Assembly: GCF_002443255.2 (NCBI RefSeq)
Contig: NW_019211455.1
Coordinates: forward strand, 37,415,472 to 37,479,471
Length of the DNA: 64,000 bases
Direction of reading: 5' to 3'
DNA from: Varroa destructor
Taxonomy: Eukaryota; Arthropoda; Arachnida; Mesostigmata; Varroidae
The notes under the pieces: model-generated
Seen by the model: only the letters and a program-made list of their open reading frames with translations
Told to the model about the DNA's origin: nothing
Databases searched by the model: none
Part shown: piece by piece, positions 21,581 through 34,329 of the stretch
Layout: the number at the start of each line of letters is the position of its first letter
How positions within the stretch are numbered: the stretch's first letter is position 1
Program-made: the position numbers and the translations under genes

Positions 21581-24262
21581 CTATCTTTTTCTGCTGTAGT
21601 ATCGATCGGGACTTCTGCTTCGGCTTCGCTTCCTTTCGTATCGATCCCTGTCACCGCGTTCTCTGTCCCCTCGATCTCCATAAGTTCTCTCTCTCTCACG
21701 TGGTCGATCTTTCTCTCTTTCACGATCCCTCCGCTGATCCCGCTCGTATCGATCCCGGTCCCTGTCCTTTTCCTTTTCATATTCTCTGTCGGTCCTCCGA
21801 TCGCCACGATCTCGCTCCCGTTCACGATCACTCCTGTGATGATGTCCACCTCGATGGTAATCACCTCCTCCACCACTCCCGCCATCCTTTCGCGACGACG
21901 ATCGTTGCTGCTGTTGGCGTTCGCGGCTTCTGTCTCGACTGCGACTTCGCTTTCGGCGGTCCGTCTCTCGATGACCGTCTCTTTGACTGTCGTAACCTAT
22001 CGCCTGGCGGCGGTCTCGATCCCGGTCACGTTCGCGTTCCTTCTCACTGTTGTTATTATTGTTGTTGTTATGAGCGTTGTCCTTTCGGCGATCTCGTCGA
22101 TCTTGCGCCCTGTCATCGTTACCTTGTGCAGTATTATCTCGATCTCTCTGCTGACGACGACTTGCAATTTTCTGCATTTCAATTTCCATTGCTGCAGCCT
22201 CCTCCTCGATTTCATCAGCGTCGTCGTCATCGTCATCGTCGTTATCGTCATCGAGTAAAGATACGCGTGGTTCAAGAACTGATGACTCCTCTAATACATG
22301 ACGTTTTTGCAACCTATAAGAGCAAAGCAAAACGGGAAGACAATGGAAAACCTTTACAAAAAGGGATAATGGTCTACTCTGGACGTCTTTTACCGCCCGC
22401 TACTGCAAACGTTGATACAGTTAAAAACAGCGGCTCAGAACTACACCTATTGCCAACACAGTTGCTGTCAATGCGTTTGCATAAATTTCCAAAATCACCT
22501 AAATGTTAATCATTCTATGCATGATGGACACAGAAAGTAAAGTGTGTGAACTGATAATAACTTTTACAGCGGGTAGTAGCAATTACAAATGAAATCTGTT
22601 TGTACAAGTGATTCCATTGAAAGCAAACTGAAGCAAATCTATTAGTGAAATAGTTGAACTGTATGAGATACGCCGTACGTTCATCTTTTACTTTGGACAG
22701 TTACCTTGGAAGGATGATGTCGCACGCTCTTTCTTCGGTGAGAAGCTCATCAACAAACTGATCCATTGTATTCAAAACGAAAGTGCCCTCACGGTTTTGA
22801 AACCGAAGCTTCCTATAGTCATTATAAAGAGGTTCCAAATACTTATAGATGTCCAGTGCTGACGCTGCAAACAGCAGGTATTAAAATTAAAAATCGATTT
22901 CGATTCAACGGTGATTTATTTTAATATTCATTACAAATTTCAACAGGTTAAAAAAGTATAAATCAATATATATACCAGAAGAATAAAGATTGGTTTCTCA
23001 ATGCCGCTTCATTACCTAAAATAGCCTCCGAGAAAAATCGTTTTAAAATAATGTCGTAACGTTCGCTTTTTCGTAGCACTACCGGTTGTAACCTTGATCG
23101 CAGCCACATATGAAGTATTGTCAAGTATTAAAATAAACCGTGTTCTTCTATCGTGACTTCTACTTATTCATAAACATTCATCAAGATCAATAATTTAATG
23201 GTTCCAGAAATGCACCTGTCAATCGCAAATATATAGCAGCGAGAGCCCTGATATATTTAAAGTCTTCTTGCCGAAGAAACTCAATCACGATATCTTTTTC
23301 CGGTTGAATTTGCAGCATTTTTAGCAAAAGACACATAAACGGGGTCGGCTTGATATTTCCACTGTACACGCCCCCGCAGTATCGTAGTTCCATTCCCTGA
23401 AAATATAAGAAAACGACGGAAAGCCATTTAATCCTCTTCGTATACCTGCTAATGATAAGACTGTCAGTGTAGCCAAGCCACACTGCTCAAACTTTGAAGG
23501 AAGTGCGTTTAGACTTCATAAATATGACCTCGGAGACCGCGCAATAAACCACGTCCAATGGGCAATAAGCAGCACGGTAATTTAATCCTGAACGGGGTGT
23601 CCTTCGCCACCGATATCTCACATTAGAGCAGAATTGTCAGTACCAATCTGCAAGTTTGTTTCAACGGACAGAATATCAGTGCTGATGGTATTACGTGGTT
23701 TGACGCATCAAATGTTTTTTCAAATTACTGACTATCAATCTTTATGATTAGAAACCGTTTCTGAAAATGTAAGCATACTGCAGACTTTGAATGTTTGATG
23801 TAAGTCTAAGTAACGCGGATAATAGTTAAACAAATGCGCGCTGGTACATGCGTATAAAGAAAGTCAACTGAAGAGATGATGAAAAAGGATTGCATGCGGA
23901 AAAACCTCTAACCAAATCACTGCCAATACACATTAAACTTTTAGAGCCACAGAATTGAAAAAATGGTAAGATAACAGGATATTAAAAGAAACGAATCCTT
24001 ATTAAAATTACGTAGTTACCTTTTTGAGCAATTTGCAAATATATATACATAGAGTTACGCGAATAATTTCAACAACGGAAAACTAAAAGACATAGGCGAA
24101 TAAGATACCAACCTTGTCAACGATTAATTCTGCGGTGACGGCAAAACATTCTTCTTTCCAATATTTGCTCTCGTAAATTCTCGAGCGTATGATTTTTTCG
24201 ACAAGATACTGCGGATTGGTTCCATGAACCGTATGTGCATCTTTCACCGTTCGATTTGCCAT
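21581..24262 (-). CDS. PRPF38A: Pre-mRNA-splicing factor 38A
   Basis: Spliceosomal B-complex protein acting in the nucleus during spliceosome activation. Minus-strand exons 24262-24113, 23396-23216, 22864-22705 and 22313-21581 join in phases 0, 1 and 2 and give 407 residues. The N-terminus (MANRTVKDAHTVHGTNPQYL) and the blocks SKYWKEECF, GNIKPTPFMCLLLKMLQIQ, EDFKYIRALAAIYLRLT and YKYLEPLYNDYRK are almost identical to animal PRPF38A, covering the whole PRP38 domain (about residues 5-175). The last exon then has LQKRHVLEE, a run of Asp, a seven-Asn tract and a long Arg-Asp/Arg-Glu and RS repeat tail ending SRSRSPDRYYSRKR. The tail is much longer than in the 312-residue human protein. The gene looks complete and functional. 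Confidence 0.97.
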
Positions 24263-27200
24263 CTCGACTTGACTATGCTACAGGAGATGACTTCCCTCGC
24301 ACCCACTTCAGTTTGCGACTGAAACAAATACGCAATGTTGGTGATCACACCGATTACTGCTTACTGTCTAGTACTACTACTATTACTACTGGTAGAAATA
24401 ATAGTAATAACGATAGCTATAATAATAGTAACAATACTCATATAACAGCAATAATCGTCTTCGTGAAAAGTTAGATTACAGGTGCTCCATGTTTTTCAAA
24501 AGATAATCAAATTAAGATGACGTAACATGAAATTCTTCTTTCGAGATTCTTTGGTGCTCTGAAGTCTTTTATTCCAATCTAGTATACTTGTAGCTTTCAT
24601 CTTATAATATTGAAGATGTATCTTTAACGCGTGAACGATGTTTGTCCAAAAGTCTCAGGTCCATCTTGAGTCAAACTAATCAAACAGAGTTTTTTTTTTA
24701 TAGGTATTCTTATAGTTATACGATATATTAAGGCCCTTTAAAACTGCTAGTGGACTTGAACTGTATTGTTTGGTTGATGTATTCGGCAACTCTCACCCTC
24801 TCAATTTCTATGGCAACAGCATTTAAAATTAGAATTGAATAAGGCTCTTTTCCATGGAAAGCCCTCGACTTTCCTAGATGTGTCGCCCTTTTAGATTTGA
24901 TGTGAGTTTAAAAAATATATAGAAATAAAATTCGAAAAAGAAAACTAATTTGGCTTTCTTACATATGCTTAACATTACCTTATTTCAATCAAAAAGATCG
25001 ACAAAATCTTTGATATAAAGCGGCATAGGCTTATTATTAGGTTAGCAAGACCAATCGGAGCGCTGAAAGGCAAAATATATAGCCGAACGACAATAATAAC
25101 GACAATAGAACTACAGCAAAGCAATATGTCTAGGGAGCAATGCAATAGGACGCAATACGAAAGAAAAACAATTGCAGACCATTTTAACTATGGTTTAAGA
25201 AGGCATTTGATTTGCGACTATAAAGAATATCTGTAAATGGACTCTATGCGGCACATGGCTACGATGCTATTTAGAACCAAAACATCGTTTGATTGTGTAG
25301 ACAGAAAGAAGCACCAGCATAGATTTAATGATCTGTATAGTATTTCCTACCGTATTTACAGTTGTTGATGCAAACCTGTAGAAAACATCTCTCGCCTCGG
25401 ATTATTAGACATGAAAATACATTTGACAAATAAACAATCGATGCAATCAAACAAAACTTACCTTATATTACAAAAAGTTCCGCAAATCTTCTATACAAAC
25501 ATTGCTGTACAGTGTCGAGACTTCCTCACACGGAAAAAATTCTCACAGCACGAACCGACAGTTATGCTCTTCGTTTGGAACGCACCTCTTCACATTGGTC
25601 CGAGTTTTAGCGATCTCCAGTTCCGTCGGATAGAAGCAACTGTCTTTGACATCTCATGTAGAAGAGAAGGAATTTAGCAAAAAGCTTCACGGTCAATGGT
25701 TCTGATTTCGTTACATATTCATTTTTCCTTTGCTTTACATCCGTGTGAGATTTCCGAGTGTTTAGAGTTGAAAAAATTGCGATGAAAACACAATTTTTAT
25801 TGCCCATATGCCAACCACATTTTTTACATGCAAAATGATTAAAATGTTGCCTTGTTGCAAACCACTAAGAGCAGTGCGCAGAATGAACAGCTGGGCTGCA
25901 ATGACGGAAATATATTTACAGTGTTTGGAGTTAAAATAAGTATTTCTAAATTACTTACACGAAAATAAGTTAGTACCAGTTGTTACTGCAAAGTTGTCCT
26001 AATTAACTTAGTGATTTAAGGCGTCGTTTTTATAGTTTGAAACCTACTTATATTCATTTTTCAGCAGAGAATTCGATGGAAATGTATTTGAATTCGTTTA
26101 CTATATACTAGTCCTTGCGATTGTTAATGTCGTTTGGCCTAATTATATAATTTATTGGAAAACTTGGCTTTTTAAAAATTAATAATCAATCAGGCATCTA
26201 TTTTTAAGCATAGTAAAATGTATAATATATACAAGATTTTTATTTTCACACGTCTCCTTACAGATCCATACCAGTAACAAATGATAGTTTGTAGCCCATA
26301 AAGCGGTTGATTTAGTGATAATGCGGGCAAGAATAGATGGATGTAGACTATTCCAAGAGCTTCTCAAAACTGGTTTTAACAAAATTTTACCGTACTGCCG
26401 TAAATATTTTAATAAGTACACGTAAAAATTCTGACACAATTATTTAAACAGTATTTGTTTGGTCCTACTAAGCAACAGACTCATGACACTTTGAAACCTC
26501 ATCTTCCCTACTGCATAAATTACTATTACTTTCCGAAATCCGGAGTATACTTTTTAAAAATAAGTATTGCTTAATTTATACTAAGTGGTAATTACAAATT
26601 TGTTTATCATAAGGAATATATAAATTAAAATCAGTCCATAAATATGCGTAACGCACCAATTTATCACATAAAGCTCATGTAAAGCAAAATGTTATTAATT
26701 CTAAATTGGATGCCTGCAAAGCAAAACGGCAATATCAGTTACTGTTGCTGACGGCTCACTTGTAATTGTACTAATTAGATGAATATATATTATAAGCACA
26801 ATACAAGTAAATTATAATAAGCCCTAAACTACTGTGATAAACGTAACGTAAGCGTTTGTTCAACATGTTTTCTTTTTGGAAACTGAGTTGTTAGCCATTA
26901 AAGACGCTAAAGCACGCCTAAGTATAGTCACATCGGCTGCTGAGAGAATACTTTCCCTATATAAACGCAGTAAATATTTTTCTGCGAATGCGTAAAAGTT
27001 CCGTTTACTCGATACTAGTCAATTAGAATATACATATGTATAGCCTTTAATCGGATTTTGTCAATCAATTGGTACATATCAGATTCTCCAATAAGTAAGC
27101 AATTGTAAGATTTTACGGTACCATCAAATTAAAAAAAAATGGCTGTTGCTTTTCTATTTCGCTTTTCTATATTTAGACGAGACTATTTTTGAAAAATGAA

Positions 27201-27479
27201 CTTTAAGATTTTTGGACACTTGATCCTCATTTCTATGGGTAAGAAGATGAGCTACCTCTCCAAGAGGACGCGAGCCAGTCGCACAATTTTCTATCATTGT
27301 GAACGCTGCTTTAGGTGAGCAAAAGATATTTCATATAGAATATTTCCCTCTATTCAATATTTTTTTTCTTCTGAGCTGACGATGTAGTTCTGGAACCATA
27401 TCCAGAAGAAGGTGGGCCAAAACAAGCACCATATTTGCAGTCAGCATTAAACACAGACGACAATAAATTGGACTGAAAT

Positions 27480-27700
27480 GTCACCGGTAGCTAAAGAATG
27501 GCACGCCTTCGTTTGAGGCATCAGCCTCGGTGACTACTAAAGATTGAAGCCCATTAAGTACAAGCTTTGAAGTAGGATCGAAGATGGTAATGCCTTACGC
27601 TATTTACGAGCGAATCATATGCCAATCGATATCGTCTTTGAAATCGAAATCTTTGCTAATTCTGTTAATCCGTGTATCTTCCAACAGCTTCCAACTATAA
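27480..27700 (-). mobile_element. Possible Ty3/gypsy RNase H relic
   Basis: The minus strand reads TIFDPTSKL then, in the same frame, VVTEADASNEGVPFFSYR, reminiscent of the family block in which FDP and TDAS-G-G precede the RNase H active site. Stops interrupt it on both sides, so this is a tentative fossil. Confidence 0.35.
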
Positions 27701-27943
27701 GGTCAACTTTTTGGAAGAAAAAAAGTTCTAAAATCTTTGAAATACGCGTCGAAAAGTTTCAGTCATTTGAAAATTTTACATAGCATAATGTCAAACTTCA
27801 GTATTACTCTAGGCTCTAGTAGGCGAATAAGTAAGTAATCGATAGTTGAATGTGTGGGTGGATAGAAGGTAAGAGCCAATGAAGACTTCAATAAGTTGGC
27901 CTTATTACACTTATCACTCTAATTCATCTAAGATGCACATTTA

Positions 27944-27990
27944 GCGCGCCATTGTAACTATAGCAATAAACTATAGTTACAATGGCGCGC
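27944..27990. repeat. Inverted repeat with 20-base perfect arms
   Basis: Arms GCGCGCCATTGTAACTATAG (27944-27963) and its exact complement (27971-27990) flank a 7-base loop. A second, looser complement (ATGCACA) continues outward to about 27933 and 27998. It could be a small foldback element or a hairpin in RNA; no gene is adjacent. Confidence 0.85.
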
Positions 27991-28559
27991 TTGTGCATAT
28001 TTACAGGCCCTAATAGTTCATATCAATGCTCTTGTAAGTTTCCTGAATTAACAAGGTTCACTTATAAGTAATATATGTCAAGTCGTAAACAATTTTCTCC
28101 TTCGGCTAAAAGATCGTGAATTAATTTTATTTATTTATATAACGTAATAGAGAAGCGCATCTCGCGAAGTTACAGAATAACTTACATTTCTAGGGGGTTT
28201 GTGTTTATGGAGACAGATCGGTGTTCACAAGATAAACAATGTATTGAATTGTTGAAATGTACTGATTGTTTCTTAACCAAAATGAAAGCAAGTATTTTTT
28301 TTTATATAATCAAATAATATGATTAAACTCTTCGGCCGCCTTTTTTCATGATTCCGTTACTGTAAAACTTATAACGGTCTTTGCATTCCTCCATTGAAAT
28401 CTAACTAACACCATTAAGGGAGTTCTGCAGAAAGAATAACGGACAACAAAACACATGACCTTTGATCAGGGTTTCGCCATAGATTGTTGAGCACATTGTT
28501 CTTCATTTGTTCTTATTTGTACATTAATGTTCTACGATATCCACTTTTCACTATATGTG

Positions 28560-28830
28560 ACTAGGACTGAGTAGATCCGTTTCCGTCAGTTCGTGTGGCA
28601 CCCAAACAGTAAGTTTATTGTTGGTGTATGTTCAATTCCTTAACGATGTCATAATCACTTACGAATCGACCTTGCTCATTTTCTACAGTAAATTGAGCAA
28701 CTCTCTTCGAAGAGAAAGAATTTTTCACATCGAAATTTCTAGAATCGAAGAAACAAAAACGTTTCTTGATCTGTTTCTCCCGATAACGCATCTTAACCAC
28801 AAACAGCAGAAAATTCATATGGCCTGAACC
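28560..28830 (-). mobile_element. Mariner-type transposase N-terminal relic
   Basis: The minus strand reads DYDIVKELNIHQQT, matching the second helix-turn-helix of mariner transposases, and then in another register TVWVPHELTETDLL, matching the conserved WVPHEL linker before the catalytic domain. No catalytic domain can be traced further along, and frames shift, so it is a dead fragment. Confidence 0.6.
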
Positions 28831-29969
28831 CCATTTGTACCTTTATAGCAATAGAATAATATTGTAAAATAGAAGATATGTTTTCAAAAATTTCATTCAT
28901 GTTCAAGGTGCTCTATTTTAAATCTCCTTTCAACGAATTTTGCATATTTACTATTGCCAAACTATCCTAATATGGTACTAATGTTACATTATCAGCTTTC
29001 AAATGGTCCGTGACTTTAAAGTGATGTATTTAAAAAACGGGTTAATATATTTTCGATGACTTACTTGGACTAAATATTCAAAATACTTGTATTTTAAATT
29101 CCTTAGTGCAAAGGGGTTGTTGAAGAGCGCCGAAGGTAATGTTTGAACTGACTCTGTCACTGGAAAAATCAATCAGCGATGAAAAACAAAAACCTAACGA
29201 AATAGCTTGCCAAATCTCTTATGGCATGTTTTTAATGGTAGCAAATGCTATTTGATAGCAGGTCATTATCTTAGTAATAATACTATTAATAAGAGTTGTT
29301 TTGGCTGTAAGTTTCAGCAACCCTTGCGGCAGTATACCGTTCATGGCTTGTCGCTTACGTAATGATCTAACAGTCTAGCAGTTAGGTGGAAAAAACACAA
29401 AATTCATAATCGATTTAATAATTTTCAAAAAAATGGCAACTAAAAAAATCAATGCCTTTATTGTAACGTATTTGTATTGTATATTGTAATGTAAATAATG
29501 AAACCAGTTAGACATCATCTCTGCAGAAAGAAACGTACACATTCCAAAGAATGTCTGTGATTTTGTATATAGAAGATAATGCTTTGTAATAACTTATTGC
29601 TAACCTGGCTAAAGAAAAAACGTCTTTGCTTCGCCATAAATGTTTAATGGATTAATCGAATGCACTTTTATTAAGTAGAAATATATAAATTGTGTTTGAC
29701 GTTTTCTCCTGCGCGGCGAGAAATCAGGTCTACATTCTATCACATCTAGAGGTTGTCATTAATTTGAGAATGGAGGGTTTGTGCTTCAACTAAGACACAG
29801 ATCTACACCTTTCTTTCCGCATGCAAGACAGCGACAAAAAAATTCTGCTAATTCTTCTTATCTAGCTCTTTCTTATGTTATTGTGTCGTTTTAGGCCTAC
29901 ACATATTTGAAGCATTCTATTCGTGACCAGCAGAAAACCTGTTTATAAAGTAACGAGGAAAGCGTCGGG
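28831..29969. other. Intergenic stretch
   Basis: AT-rich sequence 3' of the secreted-protein gene. Nothing could be supported here. Confidence 0.4.
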
Positions 29970-32900
29970 TCATAATTTGGGTGTTCTCATTCGAACTTTC
30001 GATTGGGTTTCTTCTTCCATAACAGGTGTCCTGGACTTCCTTCCAATGATGATATCCGAATGGCTATAAGGTGCCTCATGAGAGTCATGAGTTGGTCTAA
30101 GGGGGGCGAACAAAAATGGCGGAGCTCCTTGCGTTGAAGAATGGACCGAAGGAAGTGCTCCTGCTGCGTGATGATAATCGACCACGTGTCCATCTGAATC
30201 GTGCGGAAGAACTGGTACGAGGTCTGCTGGCGGGGGTTTAGACAATACAGCACCCCCAATTAACGGTGTGAGAAACGAAAATGGGCGATGGAAAAACCTT
30301 TGCGGTTTGACAATTTTGATCCCCAATTGTAGGCCGAACTGCTTTTGGATTTTTATGCCGAGAAGTTTAATCTGATCGTTAAAACAAAAGAGATTTAGGG
30401 TTAACGTTATATTTTGGGTAATACAGAACATTGTTACAAATATACGTGTTATCAAGAAAGCACAACCAAACTAACCTAGTTGAAGCTAGTTAATTTCTAA
30501 CTTAAATATACCCCAGACATAAATTCGAAATGTAGATTTAATTTGAACAGGTATAGGTTCTTTACTACCCCTAGGCTTTTCTCCCGTATATATATATATA
30601 TATATATATATATAGGAAAATTTCGCATACTAATCAGCTTCACATTCAACTATTTTACTGCAGTAGGAGCATACCTCAAAATGATCGTTCTATTGATTTA
30701 GTCCTCAGTACTAATATTTGATTTTATGCAGTTACAAAAGTTCAATAAATAGGAGTGCATGTTCTATCAAGCATTAATGAAACTCTAACATGCTTCCCTT
30801 ACTCGCTTACATGAACTGAAGCTGTTTTTATTTTGCAAACAAATGGACCTTTACCTTACGTTACGATCCATTTTTGAAATATCATATAAAATTAAATATT
30901 ATACATTATAATATTTTATAGATCCCATGAAACGTGCACATCAACTTTGTACTAACCTCCGGACTAAGGTCAATATTGATGTAAGGATTAGTGATAATGG
31001 CTGGTTTGCCTCCAGTGACCGGCACTGAGGAGATGTCTTCCTGTAGAAAAGGTTGGATGGGGTGTCGAATATTTCCTAACGTTATCGCTGGTAATTTACC
31101 AAAGGTTAGACTGCTGCTGAGGGCGTCTTTTGCTGGTTTGGCCGTACGAGGTCTTAGAGTCGTAGGCAAAGTAGTTGAGTCAGTGGTTTTAGTAGTCTTT
31201 ATAGGTCCCGCTTCGTATACTAAACATTGAAAAATGTCAAAGTAAGAAGTACAAGATGTATATTTTCTTGCCAAACTACCTAAAATTTAAGTTAAAACTA
31301 ACTTAGCGAGCTCATAACTACAAAAAAAAAGTCGTTTTACTAACATACATGCAACAAATAGTGTATTTGTGTGTTACGTACTGGCATGCATATATAAACT
31401 ACTTCATATATAATTATGGCAGCAACGCAGTTAGACATATTACCGCGACCCAAGATATAGAACGGTTTTTGTGTCGAAGTTGGCTACAACTAAGAGAATT
31501 ACATACTTAGTACATAATACATAATCTTATAAAGCTTAATACATAATCAAGTTTATTAGTTTTTTATGCTGTCAATGATGTTGAATTGTACATTTAGTTC
31601 TAACCTATTTCGAGAAGTGGAATTCGCACCATTTCTGATGAGACGCCGGCATTTTTACTTGACTTTGAAATCCTGTCAGATTTTTCGAGGGCATCAAGTA
31701 GATGAAGATATATGTAGTTCGAAATCAAACATGTACTAAATAAGATTGTTTTGAATGGAAACCGTTCGTACGTTAAGAATAGTCTATAAAATTTTTGTAA
31801 ACGGAAAAAAAGGGATAACAATAAGTATCCTATATTTCGGCGAAAGTCACTTGTATGATCGAAATCCTCGTAAGCACAAATTTCAATTGAATGGAAAGAC
31901 AACTGTAACACACGTACTTAAAACATAAAAATATGTTTAATTCTGCCTAAATAAAAGAATAAAGAGGTTACGTTACTCACAGCCGTTTTTTTTAATAGAC
32001 CCTGGTAAAGGCCTATGACCCTGAATCTGAGGCCTGTGAAGTCCCGGCAACATGGGATCATACTCAGGAGGTGGCTTGTGGTTATTAGGTTGTCCATTAT
32101 AAGACTCCATTCCATCGACGGGCTTAAGAAATGACTCATCCGAGTCCAAATGATCTCCATTCAAAGTTTCTGCATTTAAAATCGGTATGAGTGGCCTGCG
32201 TGTCGTCGTTGTCATAAGAAAAGAAGCTGATACCACAGAGTTGTCGGCAGAACGGTTATATAGTGGCGGCCGTATTTCAGACGAAACATTCTGCCAAGCA
32301 AACATTTCGCCTATTTAAACAATAAACTCTTCGACTTCCACTATGACGATTGCTACGATGGCTTTGAACTGATTACCGCTTGGCGGAATCCTCTAGTCGG
32401 ACCAGGCCTTTATATTCAGGCAACGGTTTGTCTAACCTACTGAGATTGATTGTTTTTATAGTCATCATAGCTGCGATAGCACTGTATATATACCTATGTA
32501 TGTGCTCTACACTCTGTAAAAATTCTGGGATACATTTCACAAATATTAACACAAAAAAAAATTGATCGTAAATTACGATACATCAGTTCTTACGTAGTTA
32601 TCTATCTTTTACCGCACTTAGAACCAATTATATAGACTTTCAATACGGGACTTTAGGTATCATCTGGGTGTACTAATCGCAGTGATCCAGAATTTTTCAC
32701 AAAAAGATATCCTATATGATATTGACGCTTTCTAATATCAAGACTTTGTAAAAAAACGGATGGGATAAACTAGATAAGCGACTGTATTACAATAGATTAA
32801 CGTCGATCTAAAGGTTTTTATCACTGATTTATTTGTTGCAATATTTCTAATGTACCTTCCAGCGCCTGCATAGTTAGAAATTGTGCCATATTTATTCGAT

Positions 32901-33098
32901 GTTCAACTTTTGATCTGTTTATACAAAACGCATAAATAGAGAATGATAACATTTGAGATTTTTTGATGCTAGCATACGGCGTTAACTTAAAAAGAGTCAA
33001 TGAAATTAAATAGTGTACCTAATGAGTAACCTAACTTGGGAAAATTCCTTCATTTATTATTGGTGTCGTTAAAAACTGAAGAAAAGCAACATACACAT

Positions 33099-33173
<75 letters not shown>

Positions 33174-34329
33174 CACACACACACACACACACACATCCAT
33201 ATATATATATAGGTTAAAACTTACGGTTCCTTTGGAATGCCCATGTTGCGTGTAAGAATGGCTCGAATATGGTCCCGATAATAATTCGTGATTTGCCGAA
33301 CCATTTCCATAATAATAGTGAGTATTAAAGGAACTGTAAGGGTACTTTTTGATACCAGTATATATTGTAGCATACGAAGGAAGACCAGTCAGAAACGACT
33401 GCAGGCGGTGTAATAGCGTAGAATTCACTTCAGGGACGACCCAGTCAACGAAGGGTCGGCGTACGAACCGATTATAATACCCTGTAAAGGAACTGGATGT
33501 GCCGGCCCCGGAGGGCCAAGCCCAGCGGGGATTCTGCAAAGAAGATTCCCCACTGTTCCAAACGATCAAGCCGGATCCGAGGGTAACAGGAAATAATCAG
33601 TATATAGACTTAATGGAATTCACACTAGATAACAAAATAGCCACTTGAAATAATAGCGAATATACGCGTTCAACGATGTGAAAAGCAAACATAAGTTAGG
33701 GGTACATACAACAAAAGATCAGCGTTTTGTTAACAAGAAACATATTCGGCAAACAGCTTTGTAAATTCATTCAAACATTCAATCTATATATGCTCGAAAT
33801 ATCTCCAGCTGTTACAATATACAACTACGGACGTTACTCTTAATATATAAAAGTGCTGAGTTAAACATCACAATAAACAAATGACACGCGAAGGTAAAGA
33901 TGAAGTTGTTTTCTTAATTTCTAATGTGTTATAATACAAAAGATATCAAATCGAGCCTTAGACATCTTGAATCTTCAAACACAGGCCGCGCACTATCTAC
34001 AAGTCGCTGACGGAATTTAAATCAGCAACCCCTTGGTTTTGGAGCCAGAAGTTTAGCCGTACAGATTGTTCCCTACTCAGCCTCCTTCCCCTGACTCGAC
34101 TTGGTCGAATCGGGAGAATAGGCGCTTAGCTTCACAGTGAGGCGTACCTTTGGCGACGGCCGATCGATGGTCGCGATGTAGCATCATAATACTCTATTAA
34201 GCGATAACTTGAACTTGATTGGGGCATCGTGCGACTATGTGGAATAAGGCGTATATCATTTGCACTAGCGTAATTGAGACTACTAACACTCATTACAGAT
34301 AAAATGAAAACAAGCAAAGATAATCGCAT
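29970..34329 (-). CDS. Unrecognised secreted Thr/Pro-rich protein
   Basis: A complete five-exon gene: 34329-34148, 33552-33225, 32290-31981, 31219-30957 and 30371-29970. Junction phases 2, 0, 1 and 0 all agree and give 494 residues. Residues 1 to about 23 (MRLSLLVFILSVMSVSSLNY) form a clear signal peptide. The second exon is Tyr/Ser-rich (for example THYYYGNGSANHE). The third and fourth contain Thr/Pro-rich blocks such as TTTTRRPLIPIL and TTKTTDSTTLPTTLRP that would suit O-glycosylation, plus several N-x-S/T sites. The last exon has a His/Pro-rich tail. There is no transmembrane segment after the signal and few Cys residues, so an extracellular matrix, cuticle-associated or salivary role is possible. 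I recognise no domain or orthologue. The start is the first Met of the signal peptide. Confidence 0.75.
30587..30616. repeat. (TA)n microsatellite
   Basis: TA run in the last intron of the secreted-protein gene. Confidence 0.9.
33100..33195. repeat. (CA)n microsatellite, (TG)n on the gene strand
   Basis: About 96 bases of CA with a single GAAA interruption near 33169. It begins about 30 bases after the splice donor of exon 33552-33225, with a short TA run between, so it lies at the 5' end of that intron. UG repeats near donors are known to bind CELF/TDP-43-type splicing factors in animals; an effect here is inference. Confidence 0.95.

Larger units (their letters stand above)
24263..28559. 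other. Gene-free stretch
   Basis: No exon chain was found. It holds an imperfect trinucleotide tract near 24370-24440 (TAC/TAA-like), the weak pol relic at 27480-27700 and the hairpin at 27944-27990. A short plus frame at 27238 (MGKKMSYLS...) followed by a GTGAGC donor has no partner exon. Confidence 0.5.

Noticed and set aside
21562..22509. Plus-strand open frame of 315 codons
   Set aside because: It is the antisense shadow of the PRPF38A RE/RS tail; it is rich in the amino acids expected from reversed Arg/Asp/Glu codons and has no domain.
27238..27315. Short plus frame MGKKMSYLS... ending at GTGAGC
   Set aside because: No downstream exon and no recognisable protein; the GTAAG near its start could equally be a chance donor.
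31600..31911. Extra exon inside the secreted-protein gene
   Set aside because: Its acceptor phase does not fit the neighbouring exons, which already join to each other in phase 1.
33069..33224. Cys-Val repeat extension of the frame at 33069-33569
   Set aside because: It is translation of the TG microsatellite after the exon's GTAAGT donor, not protein.
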